A stretch of 64,000 bases of DNA, from assembly GCA_037074705.1 (NCBI GenBank), contig CM073596.1, positions 50,868,001-50,932,000 on the forward strand. The letters are read 5' to 3'. The position numbers and the translations under genes were made by a program. Origin of the DNA: Zhengitettix transpicula. Its lineage: Eukaryota; Arthropoda; Insecta; Orthoptera; Tetrigidae. This document shows positions 36,012-47,410 of the stretch, piece after piece (the stretch's first letter is position 1; each line of letters opens with the position of its first letter). Below the pieces are notes generated by a model. The model saw nothing but the letters and a program-made list of their open reading frames with translations. It was not told the DNA's origin and ran no database searches.

Positions 36012-38396
36012 ATGATTATTTATTTTAGAGGAAAAAATTATGCAATAGACTTCAAAAATCAATTTAATCTATTTTAACTGGAACATTCTCGTCAACCAGT
36101 GCTGAATGTAAATTGTTAATTAAATAATTTCCCATCTTCGCTTTTTTTTTGCGGTCCCGTTTTGATTTATCACCTCTCCAAAATATTTGTTGGTTTTTCC
36201 TTTATTTCCATGATTTATTTACCTTATCTTGTCCGTGTACAGGTCCCGTGCCTGTATTTCTTTTCATTTTTATCCAGTACAGTATTTTGTTTAGATCCGA
36301 TTGAGGAGCATCGTTATCGCTGATGTGGTAAACGACAAAATCATTAGCGAATTAATTTATACTAGGCATACGCTTCCCTGAGGCACAAATATAATTGAGT
36401 ACTCCTCTGGTGATACTTTCTGGTTTTCCTAGCTTATTAACATTCCATTCATTTCAAGTCATCTAGATTGTGGAAAGAAAGCTTGTCTTGATGGGAATGG
36501 AGAAGGAAAGTGGCCATATATCTGTGTAAGACTTTCCGTGGAATGTTCTTTTGGCATTCATGCCTGTTCCTGCGTCCGTGGAACACGTACGAAATTCAAA
36601 AGCCAGTAGGACGTGCGCCGCATCTGCATCCAGTCCCGTGTGCAGCCTTCCAGAATGGCAATGCAACTGCTGCACTTCCCTTAAATGCTGAGGACGGGGA
36701 AAAAAAAGCACGACACTGGTAAATTGGTAATTTCCTGGGACTTCGCACACAAAAATCTGTCATCGGACAGGTCAGTCACTAACGACACTAATCGCAGTCC
36801 AAGACGAATGTTGCTGGGATAATATTTAAATAGCTTTATAGCCATCGTTCGTAGAAAATGAAAACATGGACGGTTCTCATAATTAGGGTTAACATTAAGG
36901 AAAAAAGTTTGTCTACGGCGTCTACTATTGATTTCTTGTGACTATCATATTATTTATTTAATTTTATTTATTCCAACCACTTTGGATGAGCTCAGTGATA
37001 GCGTCAACATAATCACTGTTCTTAAATCAAATTACAACAAATAAAAAGTACCAAGTATAACCATTTCTTTTACTGCCTGTCCATAATATAAATTTATTAT
37101 TTGGTTTAATTTATACATAAAAAGTTATACATTTATAGGGATGGAAGATCTTCCAGTTTTCTATTTCTCTACTTATAAACGAACATTTAACCTTTCTTTG
37201 CTACCACGTAATTTTTGTACCGTGATCATTTCTTCCATTTGTAGGTCGGTCCCAAGCCGGATCTAAATCCTCCATGCATGGAAAAATTGCGTCACTCAAA
37301 CAGAAATTAAGTTTTATTTGTGGTTTTGTTACTATTTCTTATTACTTGGTACTATCTATAAGACCATAAACCGACTTTTGCTTAACTTAGCGATTTAACT
37401 TGTTATATTCGTATTGGTAGGAAAGTTAAATATATAGAATACTAGAAAATGAAAAGAGATTTATTGTAAGCTGATTCAATAAACCTAGAAAAATAAGGAG
37501 GAAAACTAAGACACGCCAGGAATCATATAGTTGTCTTGATTTTGGAGTTGATAATCAATTTTATTTTGGGCACTTACTTTGGAACCTGAGTTTCTACGGT
37601 AAACCTTATCAGCTGAATTTACGATTTGGCGAGCACTGTATCTTTGACAACGCTCCAGTGATAAGATGAGGTTAAGATCTGATGTTCTTTTTTTAATTTT
37701 CTGAGATACTGAATTCATATGCGAGAGGACACCACACCACGTGGTTGACCTGTAACCGCCAAAAGAAAAAGAACTTTTGTTTGCATAACTTTGACGACAG
37801 ACCTTGTCTCCAGTCGATCAATTTGTGAGTTACGTTGTACAGACAAGTACAGTAATAATGAATTAAAAGACCTGGAAGTCCCGTTTCTTGGCTGTATACG
37901 TGTAGTCTTCAAAAAAAATAATAAACTCTTCCGTCGAGCATTGTTCTGCATTACTGAGAACGAGTACAGCAGCGGCGGGCTTTTGAAAAGCCTCTGCAAG
38001 GTCTCTACCGTATTATGGTAACCCATTTTCCCTAACAACTAAAGAGACGGGCTGTTCTGAAAGAGCATATTCACTGGAACTCGTTTAGTACTCGCTTATT
38101 TCCTCCTCTGACCTAGAAATGAATAGCGAAATGTGCGTTATCGTAGGCCGTTAAGGCGTCGCTGTTATTCTAAATAATTTCCAATCACTTTTACTTATTT
38201 ACTTCAATTTTTAATTACAGTTACTACACCACACAAGTTTAGTCGCTGTGATGAATATATCGATGTTGTAAAATTAAAACATTTTTTTTGGCCCCCAGGA
38301 AATTGTATATTTTAGTTAGTGAATGAGATCGTGCTAGAAAAATTATGATTACTTGTCTTATCCTCTGCACAAATGCCTAATAATGTTATTATTATT
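36012..38396. other. Unassigned stretch
   Basis: No gene recognised. Frames at 36463-36750 (minus, 95 codons), 36510-36722 (plus) and 37715-38038 (minus, 107 codons) have no motif. AT-rich between 36900 and 37500. Confidence 0.4.
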
Positions 38397-38861
38397 TAGG
38401 GTAACAGGCTACACGAGGGTAATCCACATGGTGGCAACTTCCCTTTAATAGCATAGGAAGGGATTTGCGGACGGTTAGAGGAAGGTAGCCAAGGGTTAAC
38501 TAGGGTCCCCCGGGCTGTAGCTTAAGGATCCTACCCGGCATTCGCCTAGAACAAACCCTAGAAAACTTGCATTAGGTAGGTCGGGCATTGAGTACTTGTC
38601 CAACTCCCTTCCGATAGCGGAAGAGGAGTTTGCTGTGGAAACGCAGCATTCCCCTCTCCATGCCTCGACCGGTTTAGGAGGCAGCTGTCCGACTGTTCCA
38701 ATGGGAAGAGAAACAACTCTTACCGTATGCCCAAGGTCTGTGACCGCGGACATAGACCTCTCAAAATAGGTGCTTCGGCTTGTGGGAACCTCAGTTCAAA
38801 AATGGAGAGAGGAAAATGCATCACTAAAGGTACCTCTTCCGTCTCCCCTACAAGGTTCTGC
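38397..38861 (-). mobile_element. Short retroposon copy J, longest copy
   Basis: Sense strand minus, about 465 bp. The 3' end GTGTAGCCTGTTACCCTAAA continues into a TAATAATAAC tail instead of pure A. The 5' side reaches the segment GGCAGAACCTTGTAGGGG, also seen in copy E, so the family's original unit is at least this long. One internal deletion of about 15 bp removes the GGGGGATGC block. The sense frame 38753-38496 reads IGTVGQLPPKPVEAWRGECC. Confidence 0.92.
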
Positions 38862-40801
38862 CATAATGTTATTAAACTTGAAAATGAATTATTGTGACAG
38901 CAGGAGTAATTTGACTTTGACGAGTTCTGAAAGTATATAACACTGTTCTTGTTCCCATCTTCAGCTTCCTTTTTTTGAAATCCAATATTTTCTTCCTCGC
39001 CTCACATCGGCCAGATGTCGAGTTCTCCTTCACGTGGCGTCGATACCTACTGTTGTGAGGATCGTATGGTGTGATTGATTGAGGAGTTCCTTAACGAACC
39101 ATCGCAAGCAATCCATAACACCTCTGAGCCGGCGTAGACCAGATCTGAGATCCAGGGGGGGCTTTGATTTTGGCCATGACGAATGTCAGAGCTCCATCAG
39201 AGATAACCGCGGGGGTCCCCTGAAATGGAGCCATTTAGGCAGTAACGAGGCGACTTCTTCGTTCCACCACACGTGTTACATCCATCCGCTTATCTCCAGG
39301 TGGAACACACGCTATTTGTTAGACACGTGGCGTCTCCCGCCAGCTGCCTTATTAGTGCACGTCGACTCCACTTTAAACTGTAAGTCACTGTATTTATAAG
39401 ATGTTTCAGGTCTATTAGTAACCCATTCGAAAAGCAATTCCACTGGACGATTCCTCTTATGGTGGCGAACGGGTTACGAAAGGATGATAGGGAGAAAACA
39501 ATCTAAATGAAATGTTATACCTTTTTTTAGTCACTGGACATCCCAAATAAAAAATGAAACCAAAATATAGGTGAGTTTATAGAATTGCATAAAAATAGCA
39601 CGGAATTGTCCACCAGGGACGAAATAAATTAAATTCATTTTACAAGACGCTGTATTAATTCGTTACTCACATAAATCTGTAAACTAACGCGAGCACTTTT
39701 AATAGATGATTCTCGGTTTATTAATTTTTGACACGACACATTAGAAATGGATAATTAATTGATTATAATATTTAATAGGCCCAGCGTCTCATTAAGCTTT
39801 AAAGAAAAAAACTAGCTAGCCCCGACAATTATGGAATAACCGTCTCATATAACTCCAAGAATGATAATAATTTGACATTCGATTCCCCAGGTTTTTTTAG
39901 ATGTCTTGATGAGCTGCAGACGAGACGTGTGGGTGAAAGTGGAAAAGCTGTGAGTTAGAGATGAAGGACAAATTTGAACACTGACAGAGGTGTGAGACAC
40001 TCGGAGAATGCAAACAATATTTGAAGATAAAAGGCAACTTTGTCGGCGTTCTTGAGTCTGAGAAGGAAAACTACAGCTACTGCGGTACGTCGAGAAAAAC
40101 TTTAGCAACTCCTCTGGGATTATTTACAGACCGGTTAAACACATCTTTAAAATGCCACCGTAAGTTCTGTGACGGACGCCAAGTCGGGGAGTTGCACAAT
40201 ACAAGTTCGTACGAGGAAGCATAAATGTCATAAAGTGCGGGTGACCTTTTAATCAAAACAGACTGACTACTTAGCTGAAGAAGGCGCAAAATAAGCAAGT
40301 CCCCGGCTGTGAATCACACAGCTATTAACATGTCTTGTTGCACAAAGCCAGCTAGATCCAGATAAATGAAGCAACGGCGAATAATAAACGTATCCTTTCG
40401 GCTTCAATAGGATCTTCGATAGAATCTTCCTGTCAATATGCATATAATTTTAATTTCTGTAATTATATCGAACAGTGAAAGAATTGAGAATAGTTAGTTT
40501 TAAATAACAGCAATTTTTGTATTAATGATAAATATCTGACATTTCCATTTTAAAATAAATAAATAAATTGGTCACAAGGCAGAAAAATATTGCTAAAGCA
40601 ATTGGCAAAAATATAACCTCATCAAGGATACATATGAAATTAAAATTAAAATATATTTAAACAAGTTCTAACTCAAAACGATTTTATACATAATAAAAAT
40701 ACTAACTTAAATCAATTTAATTTTACATATAAAATTGTCAACCCTATTTTAAATACATTTTTATTTTTGATTTATACTTCTCGTAATCCATCATCGGTCA
40801 C
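38862..40801. other. Unassigned stretch
   Basis: No supported gene. 39000-39400 is GC-richer, with a 106-codon frame on plus (39079-39399) lacking motifs. The rest is AT-rich. Confidence 0.4.
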
Positions 40802-40833
40802 CTAATAAAGTCCTAAATTAAGGACGAAACGTT
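40802..40833 (+). ncRNA. Hammerhead-like motif with strong stem
   Basis: GTCC (40810-40813) and GGAC (40822-40825) form a perfect 4-bp helix II directly before GAAACGTTG. The upstream box is CTAATAA instead of CTGANGA, two changes at essential bases, so it is a relic. CCTAATAAAGTC is seen again at 48358-48369, cut short there before the GAAAC box. Confidence 0.45.
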
Positions 40834-41158
40834 GTGTATTTTTTTTGTCAGTTACTTTATTAATCTTTATCGGAATTGCGGCGAACGTATTTATTTATTT
40901 ATAATATACCAAATTCTACAATTTTTCCTAAATTTAATTTTTCTTTAAAAAAAATACGAAGTAGCTTTCGGCTCATACGATAATCATCTTCATCGTGTAC
41001 AGTTATAAATTAACATAAAATTTAGCATAGAAAAACCTTGATCGACCATACAAGTCCTAAAAATTAGGCCGTGAAGAATGTGATTCGGTAAATTGTATGT
41101 GAGCCAGTTCTCACGTCTATACAATGGACTTTCTCCAAGTTCGCATGCGGCCGGGAGT
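40834..41158. other. AT-rich stretch leading to tRNA-like fold
   Basis: Contains the block AGTCCTAAAAATTAGGCCGT (about 41049) and GTGATTCGGTAAA shared with the SINE-like unit at 35.9 kb. No gene. Confidence 0.4.
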
Positions 41159-41214
41159 CGACGAGGATAGCTCAGTGGTATAGAGCGACCTGGGTTTGTT
41201 TCCCGGTCCTGTCG
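41159..41214 (+). repeat. tRNA-like fold lacking the anticodon arm
   Basis: An acceptor stem forms between CGACGAGGA (41159-41167, one bulged G) and TCCTGTCG (41207-41214). After a two-base TA linker comes a perfect D arm, GCTC-loop-GAGC (41170-41186), whose sequence TAGCTCAGTGG is a canonical A box. Three bases later a T arm, CTGGG-TTTGTTT-CCCGG (41190-41206), abuts the acceptor stem and holds a B-box-like GGTTTGTTTCC. The anticodon arm and variable loop are replaced by three bases, and no CCA is encoded. The close A/B-box spacing may still permit weak polymerase III binding. Most likely a deleted tRNA-derived SINE head; it shares its upstream flank with the unit at 35.9 kb. Confidence 0.65.
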
Positions 41215-43140
41215 AGATTAGTCTGTCGAAATCTGTCAAAAAAAAATCGAATGTCGACATATGTATTATAGGGACGTCGTTGAAGATAAAATAAAAGTCC
41301 ATGACGTATTGTTTCTAAAATCTATAGCGTAGACAAATGTATGTCTGAAAAACTGGACAATGTTTTCACCTCTGTACGAAGGACGGGTAATCAGCTTCTT
41401 GTAGAGAAAAATTAATCACTTATAAGCAAAGACCTCGACAGCCGTAAGTCTGAAATTAGTGGGCTTATTTCTGTAAGGAGTGTCCGGACGCGTGTGTAAC
41501 TTTTCCCACACATGAAATGCATCAGTTTCTTACTTCTCGAAACGTTGATTGTTTTCGACAGTCAATTTACCATATTACAGAAATTCTTTCCAAATGTCAG
41601 GCGTACTACTGGAGGCGATATAAGATCTGAATTGGACTATTCGAGATTTTCTGCAGACTTGTGACGTACAAGTAGGCGTACTCTTTCTCGCCTCTCAGGA
41701 GGGCTGTAGGTCGAATCTCCACTTCTCCGCCTCTTAAATTTGGTACGAATTCGCGGTTGTCAGATTGTGTAAGGAAAGCCCTCTTCCAGCGGCTAGGCGG
41801 GCTATTGACCTCAAACAGTCGAGGCAAACCTGTCCCTCCAGCTCCCAACAGCCTGTAATACACCTCATAGCCAACTTATTCATTACTTTATCAATTTCAT
41901 TGTGGGGATCATCCTGAGACAGCTTACAGACGAGACGAGGAACGTGAACTCGTTTGGAAAATCGCGAGCATCATCTTCTTTCGTTCACTTGTAAGCAATC
42001 AAAAAGATTGTACGGTTTTTGTTTCTTTGTAACACCACAAGAAATATCTTGCTAGTTTCAGAGAGTTGATTACAACTCGAAATTATTACACGAGAATCGG
42101 TATATCAAAAATAATTTCATACGAGGCCAGTGTTCTGTCATTCTCTTCTACGACCAAGAACCAGACTAAAATTTAAGTTCTAAAAAAGTATTTAATGCAA
42201 AATAAAAATATTGAGTATTATTTCAGTTCCGCACCGTCGTTTCAATCACGAAAATATACGCCAGAAAATAGAGAAAATGGAGAAAATCCATTTCATGACG
42301 AATTCTGGGTACGAAACAAGTGATTCAGATAAAAAAAAGACTTGCCAGCTTAGTTCGAATTAAGTACATGATTTATGTTATTAGAATATATAAAAATAGC
42401 GTTGAAATTTCTTTAACAACATTCAAATGATGAAATTCTCCAGTTTATTTGATTACATTCTCAGAAAATATGAAATTTTTTTAAAAATTTTATCTAACTC
42501 TACCAAATTAATTTCCCTTTTTAAAATCATTCCTTTCTTCAGTTAATTCTTTTATTTAATAATTATATTGAAATAAATTAAATTTATTATTGTTCAATCT
42601 TGAATGTGTTTTTTCCTTTTAAGTACGTTTTATCAAGAATTATATTCAATAATTTTTTTATTTTGATTCTCTAAAATGAATTAAAACATTTCATCCATTA
42701 TTTTTGGAGATCTTTAGGCGATACAGATTATAAATACAAAAATATCTTCAATCGTTTATTTTAATATTAAAATTTTTGTATTGATAAACTTCTGGGAAGA
42801 GTCAAAACTATAAAACAAATTTTTCATAGTAAGTAAAATTGTAAACTCCTACAATCATGCACACCAGTTCTGATTATGAAAAAAAAGGGCTAATTTTTGT
42901 TATATTTTACATACGTAAATACATTGTTCTCCCTGAAATAATATTATTAATCCAAAGACAGCGCAGTTATCGGTATCAAAGAATTATGTTTTGGATTTTT
43001 TCATATTCCATGTTGAATTGTAGACGTGGAAATCAGAAAATTACTTTGAATACGCTGAACCGCTTTTTGACAATTTATCGCACACTCTAACAGGGGCGAA
43101 AATTTTTTCTACTATTTTTAAACCCGTGAAAGTGTAAAAG
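41215..43140. other. AT-rich stretch
   Basis: No supported gene. 41590-41870 is GC-richer with an 85-codon minus frame without motifs; 42350-42850 is very AT-rich. Confidence 0.45.
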
Positions 43141-43185
43141 GAGGTTGCGGATTTTTAATTACTCAGAAGCACGGTACCTCTTAAT
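43141..43185 (+). repeat. Dispersed repeat R3, fragment
   Basis: GAGGTTGCGGATTTTTAATT followed by ACTCAGAAGCACGGTACCTCTTAAT resembles the starts of 43565-43668 and 51397-51490. Confidence 0.4.
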
Positions 43186-43564
43186 GCTATTGACGCGATA
43201 TTAATTTCAGAGTCTAAAAATGATAGAACGTGAAAGTGTGTGAGTGTTACGAGTGACAGGTCACCTTTAAATAATTCCTGAAAAATTATTCAGAGTTTAT
43301 CTCCTTCAGGCAGAAACACACGTCGGCGTCTTATTTATGTGGATAACAAGGGAAAAATCCAGGAGAAATATCCACGGAGAAAACAGTCTCGGACACCGAT
43401 GTTTAAGAGATTTGTCCTGTTACTAGATGACAAGACAGAAGAAGGAACCCGGTTGGCATTGTGCCTAGCTCCAACCTCTTTTACAAGTGGCCAAAACAAC
43501 CAAACCACACGTAAGATGCGTCGTCCTTTACAAGCGAGAAACGAAATTGCCCTAGGGTTTTATT

Positions 43565-43668
43565 AGGTGGAGCCTGCGGAGTTTAATTACACAGAAAAAA
43601 ACACGAAAACTCTTTACTGCGAAAATAATAATGATGGTGATAAACAGCATATACAAAAGGTTAATAAA
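43565..43668 (+). repeat. Dispersed repeat R3, copy 1
   Basis: GGTGGAGCCTGCGGAGTTTA then AATTACACAGAA, CTCTTTACTGCGAAAATAAT, and GATAAACAGCATATA match 51397-51490 in order. The nature of the element is unknown. Confidence 0.55.
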
Positions 43669-44377
43669 TCAGAAATTATTAAAGCATCTGTAAAATAATT
43701 ATACGTCTGTATCTTTTGAAAGTTGGAAATATCCTTCCTTAAGGAACATAAAACGATACTTAGTTTTCAATTCCATAGTGAGCACAAAGTCATAACTTAT
43801 TTGATATCTTTGCTGCGGATAACTAAACTGCATGCTCTTTGGATTAGTTCCTCTTTAATTATGAAAAAGAAATTTGCAGTCTGTAAAAATTAAATAATAA
43901 ACAAGCTAAATGAAACAGAACAAGAAAAATGCGAGAATAACTTAAACCAATTCCTTGTTGCAGTCTAAAGAAACAGAACACGAATTCAATAGAGCCGTAG
44001 TGCGGATTTAATTTAATCCTGGTCCACTTTTTTCTTGGCCATTTTATTGGAAAAATACAAAAATTTGTATTAAAAATTTATTGTAGGATCGGAGTAAAGA
44101 CAAATTTAAAGAAAAATTATTATTCAACTTAATACAATAAATAAAACAAGTAAAAATTGTATTTTACGCTATAATTATTATTTAATGAAAGTATAATTAC
44201 AATTTCTTCATATAAAATCAATTTTTAATATATATACTTACGACCGACGGATCAATTTAAACGCATATAATTCATGGTAAATACTTTTTCTGTAATTAAC
44301 ATTCAATTCGTTGTAATATTTAATTCTCATTATTTTTATATTTGGATTTTCTACACTATCACATCAACACGTAAATA
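43669..44377. other. AT-rich stretch
   Basis: No gene or clear repeat seen. Confidence 0.5.
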
Positions 44378-44405
44378 ATTTTATTATTTAGTTTTAAAGT
44401 AACTA

Positions 44406-44438
44406 CAGAGGAGGTCTTAAATTGTCGGGCGAAACGTC
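44406..44438 (+). ncRNA. Degenerate hammerhead-like motif, left arm
   Basis: CAGAGGA, GGTC-loop-GGGC, GAAACGTC. The GAAACGTC box is intact; the first box lost one base (CAGAGGA for CTGANGA). Confidence 0.4.
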
Positions 44439-44548
44439 GTTGTTAATAAAATGAAGTATTATAATTTTTTCCTTAAATTTTTATTTTCCTGTCTTAAATG
44501 ACGAGTAATATTTATAATATATTTTAAGAATATAAAATTGTACTTTTC

Positions 44549-44550
<2 letters not shown>

Positions 44551-44572
<22 letters not shown>
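44551..44572. repeat. (AAT)n microsatellite
   Basis: About seven AAT units. Confidence 0.9.
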
Positions 44573-44579
<7 letters not shown>

Positions 44580-44844
44580 CCTGTTTCTGTTTACAACTAC
44601 GAAAAATCTGAATGAACTGACCGTTGTCGTCGATATTCTGACAATGAGTAACTTCAAAATTAACAAACAAATAACATTGTACGTTACTTTTCATTAGTAT
44701 TGTAACGTACATTTTAAATATAATAATTATCTGATATTTTTTAAAAATAATATGTTGGTTAATGACATTATAGGATGGTCTAAGTCATAAAAATAAAGAA
44801 AAAAATTGCAATTTTCTTCGTATAGAACTTCATTTTATTAACTA

Positions 44845-44877
44845 CGTCGTTTCGTTATCATATTAAGACCTCTTCAG
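44845..44877 (-). ncRNA. Hammerhead-like motif, right arm
   Basis: On minus CTGAAGA is intact and is followed by GGTC...TAAC and GAAACGACG. The cleavage triplet is GAC, not GUH, so self-cleavage is unlikely. Left and right arms thus have complementary defects. Confidence 0.4.
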
Positions 44878-44925
44878 GTAATCACAGCAGTTACTTTAAA
44901 ACTAAATAATAAATTATTAACGTTT

Positions 44926-45188
44926 TGGTGCGATTCTGTAGAAAATCCTAGCCTCAAATTAATGGGAATTAAATATTAAAACCTACTACATGCGAATTAC
45001 AGAAAAAATACTAATTTTGTAACTTTTTATTAACTAATTTTGACCTTTATATGCTGTATCGTTAATTAGTTGTTAATTCTTCGATTTTAATGTACCGTCA
45101 AGGACTTATATATATATAAACAACCATTATATATATATATATAATTCAGCTAGTAGATAAAGTTATAAATTGTCTTCATTGACATGCC

Positions 45189-45223
<35 letters not shown>

Positions 45224-45969
45224 TTCAACTAGAAATTGTGCCCCTAATTTTTAAAAAGAATTATTTCCACAAATGGATCTGCGTTCTCAGGTAATTTGTG
45301 AACAATATTTATTATCATCTCAAAGTTGATGTATGGGATAAACTTGACAGTGTGTAACTTGCTAAACATTTTTCTATAAATAAATAGAAATTATAAGTTA
45401 GACCAGTTGAGGATTTGGAAATAATCCACGTGGTCACATCGTACATCTAAATTCAATTCACAAAGTGGGCTTTATAAGATTAGACTGTCCGTATGAAGCG
45501 AGTAAAGAGAATTTATCAGGCATTCCGAGAAGAAAGGTTAAGACATTTCTAACCCTACAATCAGAGTGCTTCTTCGTAGATAAAAGACGGGAGAATCTCA
45601 AACGCAACCATAACCGCTAAGACGTTTGCGGTGATTAAAAAGACACGCCAAGCAGTCTGCACTTTCATGTCATGTACACGCAATATTTCTTTACTCCTTG
45701 AAAAGGCGACCACTCTTGCATTTCCAAATTTTCAGTTTTCACTTTTTCACCACGTTGGCAACAACTACAGTGACATTAAAATCCCTATGTAGGCTAGATT
45801 ATTGAAATTATCTTGCCTACAAAACTGCTGAATTTCTTTAATTCTGTTTTTCTGATTTTTTTCTATGTCAGTAATTTCCGTTCATCTTAATCGAGTTAGA
45901 ATTAAGAGTTAAACAATTTCTTCCCCCCCCCCCTCCGTGTTACTAGAGCATCATTTTAACACGGCGAAT
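44926..45969. other. AT-rich stretch with TA microsatellites
   Basis: TA runs at about 45105-45143 (interrupted) and 45193-45220. C-run near 45925-45933. No gene. Confidence 0.5.
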
Positions 45970-46300
45970 AGTGTATCAACAAAACAGCCAATATGTCAAA
46001 ATTTCTAGTAATTAATTAAAATAAAAAATAATTCGTTGTGACTTTCTCAGTTAATATACAATTTTGCATCTATTTATATACATTTATGTTAATTATATGA
46101 ACAAATATAAATATAGCGTCTTTAATTGCGTCGTTTGCCAACGTGGTAACCCAAACATTATTTTTTTGGTGTAATTAATTAATACACATATTGGCTGTCT
46201 TCTTTATTTACTAAATTATAAAACCTGTATACTACCTGAGGAAGTCCCAACATTGTAGACGAAACGTCGAATTGTAATTATTTTTTGTTTAAATTAATTA
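45970..46300. repeat. Palindromic hammerhead family P1, copy 2
   Basis: Same order of blocks as 23085-23410: ACAGCCAATATGTC, TAGTAATTAATTAAAAT, GAACAAATATAAATATAGCG, GTAGACGAAACGTCG. The left arm motif is decayed (minus: CTGAGAA near 46050, GAAAC box lost). The right arm keeps an intact core (46236-46268, plus). The right half also has TTAATTAATACACATATTGG, the inverted counterpart of the left end. Confidence 0.75.
46236..46268 (+). ncRNA. Hammerhead ribozyme-like motif
   Basis: CTGAGGA (46236-46242), GTC/GAC stem with an 11-nt loop, GAAACGTC (46261-46268). All conserved boxes match the minimal type I core; helix II has three pairs and one unpaired A. Confidence 0.55.
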
Positions 46301-46730
46301 AAACAAATTTTTCAGATATTCTGACTTATTGGCAGTTTTGCTTATTTATAAATTATAATTTTCAGATTATGTTAAATGAGAAAAATATTTGATTTCAAGA
46401 CTTTAAAGTTTTTATAATAAAACATCATATACTTTCTATTATATCTAACTAATTTTATATCCGTATTTGTCTTTAACTTTTATGATTTAATGTAGTAGAA
46501 AACGTAGAATAAAATCCGTATAACTATATGTGTGACTATTTCGTCATTTTAAGAGAAAAGAAGAAAAAAATCTATTTTGTGGATGAAAGACATGTAGCAC
46601 CTCTTTCCGATATTCCGAACACACTTTCTTAAAGTTTATATTCACTTCTTCGTTTTTTCTCAAACGTGGACAAACTGTCATTAATACAGATTTCTTTTAA
46701 AATTTAACATATAGTTGTTCTTTATTTCAG
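46301..46730. other. AT-rich stretch
   Basis: No gene; ends in a good polypyrimidine tract and CAG at 46730. Confidence 0.45.
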
Positions 46731-46890
46731 TTGGACATGACCGACGTTTTTGGACAGTTCAAAAAAGTTGTTCCTTCAACTATCAAGTATAACCCTCACA
46801 TTTCTATGTTAGTTCACTCTAGTACCAAAGAAAAGGGAAACTTATCTTTTAACCTTCGTGGCATGTACAAGGCCGACCAGCGGAATGTTT
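46731..46890 (+). CDS. Possible internal exon, product unknown
   Basis: A convincing acceptor (TTGTTCTTTATTTCAG, ending 46730) is followed by a frame that begins LDMTDVFGQFKKVVPSTIKY and stays open for 96 codons with balanced amino-acid use until a stop near 47021. The first ~55 codons look more protein-like than the rest, so an exon may end near 46890, where TTTTAG is followed by GTGTTC, a weak donor. I do not recognise the protein. It lies opposite in strand to the first-exon candidate at 47.1 kb, so the two would have to be overlapping genes, or one is false. Confidence 0.22.
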
Positions 46891-47072
46891 TAGGTGTTCA
46901 AAAGAGATTTTTTCCAACGCTCAATTTCGTTTTCCTATTTATTCCTCTTGGTACGCTCACATTCCAAATTCTCCACGTTTTATTCATCTCACTTGGACGA
47001 CTGTCGACAGTTTCACACTGACTTGTTGTACGCCTATCACTAGGTACTAGTTATCGTAGGTTCTGTCCTTAC

Positions 47073-47156
47073 CATGAACCTGTTGACGCGGTAGGGATCA
47101 TCTGGCACGGTGACGCTGCGGCGGAACTGCTTGTGTCTCGGCGGAACGGTCTGCAT
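47073..47156 (-). CDS. Candidate first coding exon, product unknown
   Basis: On minus, an ATG in good context (GAGGCCATGC, G at -3) opens 28 codons that begin MQTVPPRHKQFRRSVTVPDD and continue PYRVNRFM. They end exactly before GTAAGG at 47072, a good splice donor, giving phase 0. The frame is also open upstream to a possible ATG at 47234. The ~250 bp before it are GC- and CpG-rich in an otherwise AT-rich region, as expected of a 5' UTR or promoter. The peptide does not resemble any repeat in the window. The next exon was not located and the gene is not recognised. Confidence 0.4.
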
Positions 47157-47410
47157 GGCCTCCGCTGCCTCCGCTCTGCGCCAACAACCTCGGCCAACTG
47201 AGGGAGCACAGCGGCCGCTCTGCCCTCTCTCCACTCCACCACTCTCCTCTCAGCGAAACTTCGCTCAAACAACTCGTCTAGGAACCGTAGGGACGGCCAA
47301 CGTCTCACGACGTACCGAAACCTCACTGACGGAGCGACCGTGCTCGCAGCGACCAGGTAGACAGGAACCACTCATTCAACAGTCATCCACCAGTCTCCCT
47401 TGTTGTTAGC
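47157..47410 (-). promoter_or_regulatory. GC-rich putative 5' UTR/promoter
   Basis: GC- and CpG-rich island between AT-rich flanks, immediately upstream of the candidate first exon. Long overlapping open frames on both strands (99 codons plus, 100 codons minus) are side effects of high GC. An inverted CCAAT box (ATTGG) lies near 47432 on minus. Confidence 0.35.

Larger units (their letters stand above)
44378..44925. repeat. Inverted pair of hammerhead-bearing arms
   Basis: The left arm (about 44378-44460) and right arm (about 44820-44925) are inverted copies sharing TATTATTTAGTTTTAAAGTA, GAGGTCTTAA, and TTAATAAAATGAAGT. Each holds one hammerhead-like motif pointing outwards. The ~360-bp centre contains an (AAT)n microsatellite (44551-44572) and a 62-codon frame without meaning. 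Confidence 0.7.

Noticed and set aside
41520..41560. CGAAACGTTG at 41.54 kb
   Set aside because: The upstream sequence has no stem and no CTGANGA box, so it is not counted as a hammerhead relic.
47110..47409. 99-codon plus frame in the GC-rich island
   Set aside because: High GC removes stops on both strands; the better supported reading is the spliced minus frame.
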